A DNA stretch of 64,000 nucleotides, from positions 7,068,001 through 7,132,000 of the forward strand of contig CBDCVZ010000010.1 of assembly GCA_965223215.1 (NCBI GenBank), written 5' to 3'. Positions within the stretch are counted from its first letter, which is position 1, and each line of letters opens with the position of its first letter. A model generated the notes under the pieces. The model was not told where the DNA came from and ran no database searches. It saw only the letters and a list, made by a program, of their open reading frames with translations. Both the position numbers and the translations under genes were made by a program. Origin of the DNA: JABDMH01 sp965223215 (GTDB lineage Bacteria > Bacteroidota > Bacteroidia > Chitinophagales > Saprospiraceae). Below, one piece after another: positions 46,909 through 55,786 of the stretch.

Positions 46909-47673
46909 ATCAATTGATTTAATAATTTGACCGTTAAAATAGCAATAGTTCTGAAGATCTATCGCTGCTGGTTTTTCTGGTTCATTTTCTTTTAGAATTG
47001 GAAGGAGCACCAAATATGGAATGACCGACAGTAGGTTGTGAATTATTTCCCACCATCCACCTGTAACATGGACGAAGAAGCCCCTTGACCAAAGCTGGAA
47101 CTGTGACGACTTGGGATGTGACCGATCTATGTGCGATGTCACCTAGTTACTAGTCCGGCATCCATCGGAGCACTTTCAGAAGGCACAAAGTACCGTAATT
47201 GTGATACGAGGTACCGAACGCAAAGAGCTCAGCACTAAAAATTTATCTTCAGGGTCGTGCGATGAACATCATGCCATTCGCATCTATCTTCAATGACAAT
47301 GGGCATAAGATAGAAGGACTTTAAGCTCATTGAATACGTAAACTTATTTGACAAAGATCGAGTGGGAATTGGTTTTGAAACCTGCCTCCACTTAGGAAAT
47401 TATAAAAAAGAGGCCATGAGCCCTGGGAGCCCTTCGACCGAGGCCACGTTTCCATTAGGTAATGGTCCATTCCTTTCGAGTGGATCTATAGGAGCGGCTC
47501 AAGAACCAGGCGACCCAGAGATGACTGGGCAGTAAATGATCCTACCAGATCTCTTAAGATTTGAATATCAGAGCTGTTTAGAACAAAATCAACATTTTCT
47601 CATTCTCATTCTCCAGGGATTAATCAATAGATTATTCGTTCAAATTTGATTTTTTGCATAAACATTCTTGACG
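46909..47673. other. Intergenic stretch without an intact gene
   Basis: About 760 bases between the RraA-type start and an NmrA pseudogene. One plus-strand piece near 47345-47535 (FDKDRVGIGFETCLHLGNYK) looks protein-like but is not recognised and has no start or signal. Part of the open frame upstream of the RraA start may be noncoding. Confidence 0.35.
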
Positions 47674-48020
47674 ATGAAGATCGCTGTGACTTTCGCCAGT
47701 GGCCAATTGCAATCCGCTATTGTGAAACAATTAATTAAGGAAATTGGACCATATAATATCATTGGCCTTGCTGGAACTCCAGAGAAAGCCATTCTGCTCT
47801 GAATTGAAATTCGAAGGGGAGATTACGAAGATCCATCGGATTTCGAAGAAGGCCTACAGGGTGAGGATGCTGTTCTAGTGGTTTCTTCAGTTTATTTAAG
47901 TTGTCCCGACTTGAGAGCAACACAATCGCATCATGAGACGTAAGAAGAAGGGAATCGTACTTATCACATCAAGCTAATCATCGATGGTAATCTTGTACTC
48001 GAAAATACTTTAGCTTTTGG
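47674..48020 (+). pseudogene. NmrA/SDR-type NAD(P)H:quinone oxidoreductase pseudogene
   Basis: The frame starts MKIAVTFASGQLQSAIVKQL, then GPYNIIGLAGTPEKAILL and an in-frame TGA near 47800, followed by EIRRGDYEDPSDFEEGLQ and DAVLVVSS, after which frames shift. This is the Rossmann start of the NmrA/QOR2 family, with the nucleotide motif ASGQLxSAI. At least one internal stop and further frameshifts make it a pseudogene. The remaining ~180 residues are degraded or missing. Confidence 0.75.
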
Positions 48021-48121
48021 TTAAGCTGGAAGAAAAGTAGGGCGCGTCCAACTCCTCGTTCGGAAGGAAGGGTATTTGACAAAAGTAATGTAATTTTACT
48101 ACATTAATTTTAATTTTGAAT

Positions 48122-50023
48122 ATGCAAAGGATCTACGTCTTTTTGATTTTTTTGTTCGCGAGTATTGTTTGCAAGGCTCAATGCCCAGATACCACACTAT
48201 TTTTTTTCTATGATTCTCCTTTGTATGGAGGCTTTGGATTCGGTCCAGTTCATGCTACCCTATTGACAACGCAGGAAGACATTGATAGTTTTGCGGCTCG
48301 GTATCCCAACTGCACCCAGGTCAGTAGTTTGTGGGTTGGTGATCCCAATAACGAAACAAACATCACAAGTCTCCATGGCCTAAGTCAGATACTTACTGTC
48401 AATGCGAACACGATTCTCGTGAACACGAAGGTTGACAGTGCCTCGGTGACCGGCAGATCACTTATGATTGTCGGAAATGATTCACTCCGATATTTACAAG
48501 TTAGACAAGATGGAAAGAAGATCGAGAATTTCAGGCTTTATGACAATCCTTTATTGGAACATCTTCCAAATCCAACGACCGACCTCTCTGAGATAGGTGG
48601 CGTTTCATTGAAAGGCAATTATGCGCTTCGAAATCTTGCGGGTCTGGACAGCGTTACGAGTATGATTCTTTTTGCATCTGAGGGGAATCACAGCCTAACT
48701 AATCTTCATGGATTTGAAAACTTAGATTCTGTAACTGGATCTTTTGACATCCAAGATAATGATTCACTTCTTTCCTTCGACGGCATTGATAATCTAAGGA
48801 CTACAGCACGACTGCTCGTAAGGAATAATCCTCGGCTGAAATCGCTTAGCGCCTTAAGTAGTCTTGCTGAGATCAGAGGTGACTTAGATTTTTGGCGAAA
48901 CGCTTCTTTGCCGAGCCTGCAGGGTTTGGAAAACCTAAAGTATATAGGTGATGAGGTCGATATCTATCTGACACACTTGCTTTCACTAGATGGATTGCAG
49001 GGTCTAGAGTTTGTTGGTGGCGATTTCTCGATAAGATCGAATGATGAGCTAATGACTTTAAATGGAGTTAATAATTTGGACACTGTTCGGGGTCTATTGG
49101 AAATCACGAATAATCAGGTCCTATCCACTTGCAATCTAAGCAGTATGTGTGCATTAATACAGCAGGGAATCCAAACTAATATCGTTGGCAATAAAGGGGA
49201 GTTTGAAGATGGCAACAGGGTTTACGCCGTATGTGGACTTGGAGGTAATTGCCCCTATGATTTTATTGCCACGCGTCAATCAGATATTGATAGTTTCCCA
49301 ATTAAATATCCTTCATGTTCGAGCATCATCAATAATCTTGATATTAATGGATTATTTAATTCCATTGAATACTTGGATAGTCTAACCGGAATTATGGATG
49401 TAGGCGGCAACTTAGTCATCAAAAACACAGAAGTAAGAGATTTAACAGGACTCGATTCTCTCGATTTCGTTCGTGGTAATATGACCATGAGGAGTAATCG
49501 AAATTTGCAGAATCTGGTAGGCCTTGAAAAATTAGATACGATCGAAGGACGATTAGATATCTCTTATAATCGGGCAATGAGAACCCTGTCAGGAATTGAT
49601 GCGTTGCGGTATGCTCAGTCTATCGACGTCGACGGGAATGATTCATTGTTTACCCTGAATGGACTAGGAAATCTAAGATCCATTGAATCTTGGGTTGGAA
49701 TAGCGAGAAACGATCGCCTGAGTCTTTGTAATACGCCAACTTTTTGCCATCTCATCCCACTTGCCTCGAGCACATTTATTTATGATAATCCAAGCCCGTG
49801 CAGTTCGGCTGCAGAAATACTGGATCTATGTAATTGTGTCTCATTACGCAGCATCACCACTGGTAACGGGTTGTATGAAGCAAGTGCAGAAATACGAATC
49901 TCCGATGATGTAAACGTGACAACGACTTCGCTTCTAAATGCACCACTGATTACGATTGAATCTAATTTTTCAGTGCTGCCTGGAGCTACCTTGATGACCA
50001 TGTCTGAAGGATGTGATAATTAG
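48122..50023 (+). CDS. Secreted Receptor-L/leucine-rich-repeat-like protein
   Basis: A 634-residue protein from ATG 48122 (a TTG two codons earlier is also in frame), with a signal peptide ending near VCKAQ. Two modules start with similar segments, TTQEDIDSFAARYPNC and RQSDIDSFPIKYPSC, each followed by Receptor-L-like repeats of the type LxGLxxLxxVxGxLxIxxN. It is probably a cell-surface binding protein. No typical type IX secretion C-terminal domain is visible. Confidence 0.78.
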   Translation: MQRIYVFLIFLFASIVCKAQCPDTTLFFFYDSPLYGGFGFGPVHATLLTTQEDIDSFAARYPNCTQVSSLWVGDPNNETNITSLHGLSQILTVNANTILVNTKVDSASVTGRSLMIVGNDSLRYLQVRQDGKKIENFRLYDNPLLEHLPNPTTDLSEIGGVSLKGNYALRNLAGLDSVTSMILFASEGNHSLTNLHGFENLDSVTGSFDIQDNDSLLSFDGIDNLRTTARLLVRNNPRLKSLSALSSLAEIRGDLDFWRNASLPSLQGLENLKYIGDEVDIYLTHLLSLDGLQGLEFVGGDFSIRSNDELMTLNGVNNLDTVRGLLEITNNQVLSTCNLSSMCALIQQGIQTNIVGNKGEFEDGNRVYAVCGLGGNCPYDFIATRQSDIDSFPIKYPSCSSIINNLDINGLFNSIEYLDSLTGIMDVGGNLVIKNTEVRDLTGLDSLDFVRGNMTMRSNRNLQNLVGLEKLDTIEGRLDISYNRAMRTLSGIDALRYAQSIDVDGNDSLFTLNGLGNLRSIESWVGIARNDRLSLCNTPTFCHLIPLASSTFIYDNPSPCSSAAEILDLCNCVSLRSITTGNGLYEASAEIRISDDVNVTTTSLLNAPLITIESNFSVLPGATLMTMSEGCDN

Positions 50024-50119
50024 GTGCGGTGATTAGCTCATTTGGCAAGCAGTTGATGCTGCTTTTGCAGCTGAGAACCAGGCCAGTAGATGAATTGTGG
50101 GAGTTTGAAAGGCACCACA

Positions 50120-50803
50120 ATGCTGGTATGACGGTGGGCAGGCGATCGGTGACAACCGCAGACATTCTGAATTTAGATAGGGAAATATTATCGCTACTAT
50201 CCGGGATTTATAGAGGCCAGTGGCTTTATCGTGTGCTGATTCATCGGATGGACCTTGGATAGCCCACAATAAGATTATGATTCCCGAAGGTGCGGAAGGA
50301 GATTGGGATCAGTATTCGATGCATGATCCATATCCACTGGTACAGGAAGATCTATCTTTAGTCATAAGTCTGATTTTGGTGAGAAATCAGATCTCTGCGA
50401 ATGCAGGGCTTGGTCATTGCCAGTGATCCGTTGGGGACATTTATTAGACACCCTTGAATCTGGTCATAATTTCTGGACATGAAAATTCACTCATTTCCTT
50501 TACAAATGCTATGGCTGCCTTGGTGTTCAAAGATGGACCTGAGTGCAATACTTTCCAGCATGCAGAAAACTGGATCAGCTTCTAAATCACCTCTATCACC
50601 GAATTAGGACTTATCGCACATTTTATCAATGTCAAAGAGAATTGGAATTGGTTTAGCTCCAAATTGGTTAGATTCGACTGTGATTTGAGTCGAGATCTTC
50701 ATGACCCGGAGTGGAAAAACATCGGGTCAATCTCCGTCTTGACCTTTATTATCGACAGGGCTTGAGTGAAGAGCAGCGAAAACAAATCTTGGACCATGAT
50801 TGA
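50120..50803 (+). pseudogene. Degraded GH117 gene with many frameshifts
   Basis: GH117 motifs appear in order but in changing frames: GRRSVTTADILN, GKYYRYYPGFIEASGF, CADSSDGPWIAHNKIMIPEG, DQYSMHDPYPLV with the Asp of the catalytic HDP, a decayed SGHEN block, HFINVKENW, KLVRFDCDLSRDLHDPEW and the C-terminal YRQGLSEEQRKQILDHD ending at 50803. At least five frame changes are needed. The N-terminal SxAxxR region is not recognisable. It is the third GH117 relic in this window and resembles a different clade from the intact gene at 1192. Confidence 0.8.
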
Positions 50804-50886
50804 TCTCCCTTGATGGAGCAAGCTCGTTAGTCGGGCGTTGGAGGGATGGCACTTTCGTTGTTCGACAACACACGCAAAATGATTAA

Positions 50887-52146
50887 ATGAGGGAGGGATT
50901 ACTTCACAGATTTGGAAAAGGTGTAGCCCTATTTCTACCCGGGATTTTTTTACTCGGATTCAATATTGGTACTGGTAGCGTCACGGCCATGGCCAAGGCT
51001 GGTGCCGAGTATGGAATGACACTCTTGTGGACCATCGTGGCTTCCTGTCTTTGCACTTTCTTCATGATTGATTTGTATGGACGATATACCCTGGTCACTG
51101 GGGAAACCGCCCTGCAGTCTTTTCGAAAACACATTCATCCCGGGGTTGGCATTTTCTTCATCATTGCTTTAACGGCGGGTGTTTGTGGAAGCGTGATGGG
51201 TGTGATGGGTATCATCGCTGACATTTGCTATGAATGGTCTAAGACCATGTTTGAGGGCGGAATCCCTCCCGTCTATTTTGCGGCTACTTTTATTGCCTTG
51301 GTTTACTTTATTTTTTGGAATGGAAAAACCCAATTTTTTGAACGCAGTTTGGCGGTGATTGTCGCCATTATGTCGGCCAGCTTTTTAATTAATTTCTTCA
51401 TCATGATGCCACCTCCCACCGAAATACTGAGGGGGTTGATTCCCAGTCTTCCGGAGGTGACCCCAGCAGACGGACGCAGCCCGTATCTGGTAATCGCCTC
51501 GATGGTGGGAACCACCGTTTTTTCGGGATTATTTATCATTCGCTCCACCCTGGTGAAGGAGGCTGGATGGACACTCAAGGATTACCGCAATCAGCGCAAT
51601 GATGCCGCCGTGTCGGTAGGCTTGATGTTTGTGATTAGCGCAGCGATTATGGCAGCTGCGGCGGGCACCCTCTATGCCGAGGGCATCGGATTATCTCAAG
51701 CCTCCCAAATGATTGAACTATTAGAACCCCTGGCCGGCTCGTTGGCGACCTCCATCTTTGCCATCGGCATCGTGTCTGCAGGGGTGTCCTCCCAATTTCC
51801 GAATGTCTTGATGCTGCCATGGCTACTCTGCGACTATCAAGGGACCCAGAGGGATATGACCCTTCCCAAGTTTCGAGTGATTGTTCTTCTCATTTCAGTC
51901 TTAGGTTTGGTGGTTCCAATTTTTGAGGCTAGACCGGTCTTCGTAATGATCGTATCGCAGGCTTTTAATGCAGTAATTTTGCCAGTGACTGTGGCTTGTA
52001 TTTTGTATCTCGGCAATCGTCGGGATCTGGTAGGAGTCTATAAAAATTCCATCCTAACCAACATAGTGTTGACGATAATATTTCTTTTCTCCCTTTTTAC
52101 TTCCTCGGTTGGAATTAAGGGAGTTTATCAATTGATTATTACCTGA
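50887..52146 (+). CDS. Nramp-fold membrane transporter lacking the canonical metal-binding motifs
   Basis: A 419-residue protein with about 11 hydrophobic helices and the Nramp order. The first helix aligns without gaps to Nramp TM1 (PG...GxTLLW), but the DPGN metal-binding motif is replaced by G-T-G-S (FNIGTGSVTA). The TM6 region TTVFSGLFIIRST lacks the MPH motif. Nramp proteins carry Mn2+, Fe2+ and similar ions with protons. This member may carry a different substrate or Mg-like ion. It lies 17 bases before the phosphomannose isomerase gene, suggesting co-expression with sugar metabolism. Confidence 0.75.
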   Translation: MREGLLHRFGKGVALFLPGIFLLGFNIGTGSVTAMAKAGAEYGMTLLWTIVASCLCTFFMIDLYGRYTLVTGETALQSFRKHIHPGVGIFFIIALTAGVCGSVMGVMGIIADICYEWSKTMFEGGIPPVYFAATFIALVYFIFWNGKTQFFERSLAVIVAIMSASFLINFFIMMPPPTEILRGLIPSLPEVTPADGRSPYLVIASMVGTTVFSGLFIIRSTLVKEAGWTLKDYRNQRNDAAVSVGLMFVISAAIMAAAAGTLYAEGIGLSQASQMIELLEPLAGSLATSIFAIGIVSAGVSSQFPNVLMLPWLLCDYQGTQRDMTLPKFRVIVLLISVLGLVVPIFEARPVFVMIVSQAFNAVILPVTVACILYLGNRRDLVGVYKNSILTNIVLTIIFLFSLFTSSVGIKGVYQLIIT

Positions 52147-52162
52147 TTTCGAGAAGAGCCGG

Positions 52163-53266
52163 ATGGATTATAAAATACATCGTACCTACGCAAACATGCC
52201 CTTGAAACAAGTCTCGAATCGCGTTTGGCGTACCTATGAAGGAGGCGCACTGATTGATCGATGGAAAGGTACTACACCTGCCGTCGACAATAGTTTTCCA
52301 GAAGAATGGATCATGTCGACCATTATTGCGAGAGGGAAAGATCGGCCTGTGAATGAAGGTCTGTCTCTGGTCAAGACAAGTACGGGCTTGGTGCCTCTCA
52401 GAGATCTGATCAACGCTGATCCAACGCTCTTTTTAGGAGAAAAACTTGCTCAAAGATATGGAACGACCGGTGTTTTAATTAAGATGCTGGATTCCAAAGA
52501 ACGATTAACCATCCAGGTCCACCCGGACAAGAAATTCGCCAGCGAAAACCTTGGTTCTGAATTTGGCAAGACCGAATCTTGGTATGTATTGGGAGGAAGA
52601 GAAATTGATGGTGAGAAAAGTGCGGTGTATATGGGCTTCAAGGAGCACGTTACTCCGAAGTTATGGAAGCAATATTTCAGAAACCAGAACATTGAGGGAA
52701 TGCTGAATTGCCTTCATAGGATTGAGATCAAACCTGGTGATGCTTTTATGGTTTATGGCGGTGTACCACATGCTATTGGTGCGGGATGTTTTCTCTTGGA
52801 GGTTCAAGAACCCACAGACTATACCATGCGGGTTGAGAGAACGACCCCGCAAGGTTTGGAGATCGATGATGCCTTGATCCATCAAGGTGTCGGGATCGAA
52901 AAAATGCTGCAATGCTTTCATTACGACACCTGTTCGTATGAAGAAGCGTTAGAGCGCTGGCAGGTGACCCCTGAAGAGAGCGAACGTACGGAAGGTGCCG
53001 TTTTAAAGGAAATCATAAACCAGCAGCACACGGATTGTTTTGGGGTTAGCGAATTGGTGCTGGATGGAAGCTATACCTTATCGGGGAATGGCTCGTTTTT
53101 CGTCGCCGTCATTTACGAGGGTACGGGCGCGATCGAATATGAGGCAGGTAGAATTAATTTTAAACAGGGCGACGAAATATTTTTCTCAGGGGTCATCGAG
53201 CATGCCACTTTTGCCTCAAATACGCCAAGTAAAATTCTCCTCTGCTATCCTCCAGTTTTAGGGTAA
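52163..53266 (+). CDS. manA: Type I phosphomannose isomerase (mannose-6-phosphate isomerase)
   Basis: A 367-residue cupin-type isomerase that interconverts mannose 6-phosphate and fructose 6-phosphate. The zinc-site motif QVHPDK with the later GGVPHAIG are characteristic; the catalytic Arg region is TMRVERTTP. It lies 17 bases after the Nramp-like transporter. Use in GDP-sugar synthesis or mannose catabolism is possible. Class I assignment is by motif; I cannot rule out a broader sugar-isomerase role. Confidence 0.85.
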   Translation: MDYKIHRTYANMPLKQVSNRVWRTYEGGALIDRWKGTTPAVDNSFPEEWIMSTIIARGKDRPVNEGLSLVKTSTGLVPLRDLINADPTLFLGEKLAQRYGTTGVLIKMLDSKERLTIQVHPDKKFASENLGSEFGKTESWYVLGGREIDGEKSAVYMGFKEHVTPKLWKQYFRNQNIEGMLNCLHRIEIKPGDAFMVYGGVPHAIGAGCFLLEVQEPTDYTMRVERTTPQGLEIDDALIHQGVGIEKMLQCFHYDTCSYEEALERWQVTPEESERTEGAVLKEIINQQHTDCFGVSELVLDGSYTLSGNGSFFVAVIYEGTGAIEYEAGRINFKQGDEIFFSGVIEHATFASNTPSKILLCYPPVLG

Positions 53267-53431
53267 CGATCAGGTATGCTAGCTGATTTTTTGCACGTTG
53301 GGTGAACGTATACAGAAACTGGACTTTAGCCCGCCGACATATTTGCGGAGAGCCCTAACGTCGCTCTCAGCCGAGGAATGAGATGAAGCGGTGCTTTTTG
53401 ATTATTTTGATACTTCATCAATCACATTAAG

Positions 53432-54919
53432 ATGCGAACGTCGATCATAATCTGCCAGATAGGCCTGTGCAGCCTATTTTTATCTCCACGTGCTCCGATT
53501 TCTGATGCGACAGATCAAAGGCCAAACATTATTTGGATTATACCAGACGATATGTCGGCTAACTTTTCTTGCTACGGAGAAATGGCAATTGAAACCCCTC
53601 ACGTAGATGAACTGGCAGCAGGAGGCACATTGTTTACGAGCGCCTTTGTAACAGCACCAGTGTGTTCTCCCTGTCGGTCAGCATTTATTACAGGAATGTA
53701 TCAAACCTCCATTGGTGCACATCATCATCGCAGTGGTCGTGGAAAGAAGAAAATTAATTTACCTGAGAATGTTCCGTTGGTCCCTCAGTTGTTTCATGAT
53801 GCAGGATACTATACGACATTATCCGGTTGGCCGATAACGGGTAATCGCATTGGAAAATCCGATTATAATTTTGAATGGGATACATCCATTTATGATGGAA
53901 ACGATTGGCAAAATAGAAATGCCGGACAACCTTTTTTTGCTCAAATTCAGAGCCGAGGTGGAAAGTTAAGGGGTGCTCAGCCAGACGATTGGGACCGGGT
54001 TTGCCGAGATGCCTTTACAACTTTCGGCGACAATATTCCGCAAAACAAAGTTAAGTTGCCTCCTTACTATCCGGAGCATCCCGATATTTTGCGGGACTGG
54101 CAAGCGTATTTGGAGTCGGTGCGGCTAACCGATCAGATGGTGGGCGATGTTGTCGCACGACTAGAATCGGAGGGGGTCTTAGAAAATACCCTGATACTAT
54201 TTATGACCGATCATGGAATCAGTCACGCTCGTGGTAAACAGTTTTTATACGATGAGGGCATTCATGTGCCGTTAATCATAGCTGGTCCAGATGTACCAGC
54301 AGGAGTGATTCGAGAAGATCTGGTAGAGCATATTGATATTGCAGCCCTTTCGCTGGCCTATGCTGGAATTTCTCTGCCAGAGAAGATGCAAGCACGAAAC
54401 ATTCTTGCTGGAGACTACAAAGAGAGGGAAGCGGTTTTTGCGGCCCGAGATCGTTGCGACGAAACGGTCGATTATATTCGTTCGGTGCGAACGAGAGATT
54501 TTAAATACATCAGGAATTTTCTGCCAAAGCGGCCTCATCTGCAACCCAATGCATACAAGGATGCCAAGGCCATCTTGTCAGCACTGCGGTCCTATGATCC
54601 CAAGGAATTAGACAGTACTCAAAAACTACTTTTCGCTGCAGAAAGACCCGCCGAGGAACTGTATTACCTACCCGATGATCCATTCGAAATTAACAATTTG
54701 GCCAACAACCCAGCATATGAAGAACAACTGAGTGAAATGCGTGAGAAACTGGATCTTTGGATCCGGGACACGAAGGATCAAGGGCGTGAATCAAAGGAAA
54801 TGTATGAAAGTGATATGGAGGTATACCGTGCCCGTTTGAAAAATCGCTTTCCCGCTAGGTTGAAAATCTTGGAGTCCAATATTGCGCAGATGGAAGCCTG
54901 GGCCATGGCTGGGCATTAA
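53432..54919 (+). CDS. Type I sulfatase, secreted
   Basis: A 495-residue S1-family sulfatase. The leader is short and hydrophobic. Metal ligands include Asp39-Asp40 (IPDDMS), and the formylglycine site is Cys78 in CSPCR (C-x-P-x-R), needing anaerobic or FGE-type maturation. Later motifs DHGISHARGKQ and the C-terminal PAEELYYLPDDPFEINNL are typical. It removes sulfate esters from glycans such as sulfated galactan; the subfamily is not assigned. It is followed after 120 bases by a CPBP protease, probably not co-transcribed. Confidence 0.9.
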   Translation: MRTSIIICQIGLCSLFLSPRAPISDATDQRPNIIWIIPDDMSANFSCYGEMAIETPHVDELAAGGTLFTSAFVTAPVCSPCRSAFITGMYQTSIGAHHHRSGRGKKKINLPENVPLVPQLFHDAGYYTTLSGWPITGNRIGKSDYNFEWDTSIYDGNDWQNRNAGQPFFAQIQSRGGKLRGAQPDDWDRVCRDAFTTFGDNIPQNKVKLPPYYPEHPDILRDWQAYLESVRLTDQMVGDVVARLESEGVLENTLILFMTDHGISHARGKQFLYDEGIHVPLIIAGPDVPAGVIREDLVEHIDIAALSLAYAGISLPEKMQARNILAGDYKEREAVFAARDRCDETVDYIRSVRTRDFKYIRNFLPKRPHLQPNAYKDAKAILSALRSYDPKELDSTQKLLFAAERPAEELYYLPDDPFEINNLANNPAYEEQLSEMREKLDLWIRDTKDQGRESKEMYESDMEVYRARLKNRFPARLKILESNIAQMEAWAMAGH

Positions 54920-55038
54920 GATTAATGCCAATATTCAATAACCTTGGACTTTCTTTACATTTGTCTTATTAATTGATCGCTTTATTTTGAATTAAATCTT
55001 CATTGAAAGTGGTCAAGTAAAATTAATATAAAGTCGGT

Positions 55039-55632
55039 TTGCATAAGACCTATATCTGGATTTCTCTTATTGCCATTCCACTTCTGTACAAATTGGGACG
55101 TAATTTCACGGATCCAATCGTATTATTGGCAATCCTTCATTGGGGTCTCACCATCGGCATCCTTATTTGGGCCTACCAAAATCGTGATCGAATCAAAGGA
55201 TTCCCTTTTCAAAATGCATTCATCCGATTTACTGTTTTCCTACTTGTCATCAGCGCCTATTGCACCTTATTGACAACCATCTTTGGTTCGCGAGAACTCG
55301 CAGATTGGCAATATGCCCAAATTCATCTGGGAATTGGACGTTGGGGTGTACTCTTCACAGCTATATCAGCTGGTTTTTGTGAGGAGGTAATATTCCGCGG
55401 TTACATGATAACGGGATTAAAACGGGCCAACCAGAATGCAGCAGTCGCCATTCTACTATCTACGCTTTCGTTTGTATTCATGCATGGAGCGATACCCATA
55501 CCTTTCTTTCTCATTTTCTACCTTATCGGCCTCATCCTTGCTTTGATCTACCACCTCACATCAAATCTTTGGTGGAGTATCTACGTGCATGCGCTGTGGG
55601 ATTCGTCGGTGCTCTTGATTCCACTGGGATAG
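55039..55632 (+). CDS. CPBP-family intramembrane metalloprotease
   Basis: A 197-residue membrane protein starting at TTG 55039. It has at least six hydrophobic segments and the CPBP motifs: EE in CEEVIFRGYM, FxxxH in FVFMHG and a late HxxxD-like HALWDSS. Such proteases (ABI/CAAX-type) cleave membrane substrates. Target unknown. Confidence 0.8.
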   Translation: MHKTYIWISLIAIPLLYKLGRNFTDPIVLLAILHWGLTIGILIWAYQNRDRIKGFPFQNAFIRFTVFLLVISAYCTLLTTIFGSRELADWQYAQIHLGIGRWGVLFTAISAGFCEEVIFRGYMITGLKRANQNAAVAILLSTLSFVFMHGAIPIPFFLIFYLIGLILALIYHLTSNLWWSIYVHALWDSSVLLIPLG

Positions 55633-55786
55633 ATAGGGCGAAGACCGACCAAGGCATTATAATATTGCGTGAATCATCTGATACCTCTCTGACAGCTAGA
55701 ATCCTTTTCAGCCTCCGCGAAGACTTTGTAGAACTCCCGAGTACTTCATTTTTTTAACGGCAATACTTTCCAAGGACGCGTTCGAA

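Noticed and set aside
47338..47535. Protein-like frame containing GFETCLHLGNYK
   Set aside because: Suggestive of a TIM-barrel fragment, but too short and unsupported to call a gene.
53349..53370. Perfect six-base hairpin GAGAGC/GCTCTC upstream of the sulfatase
   Set aside because: Too short, without a T-run, and in a plain intergenic gap; not enough to call a regulatory element.
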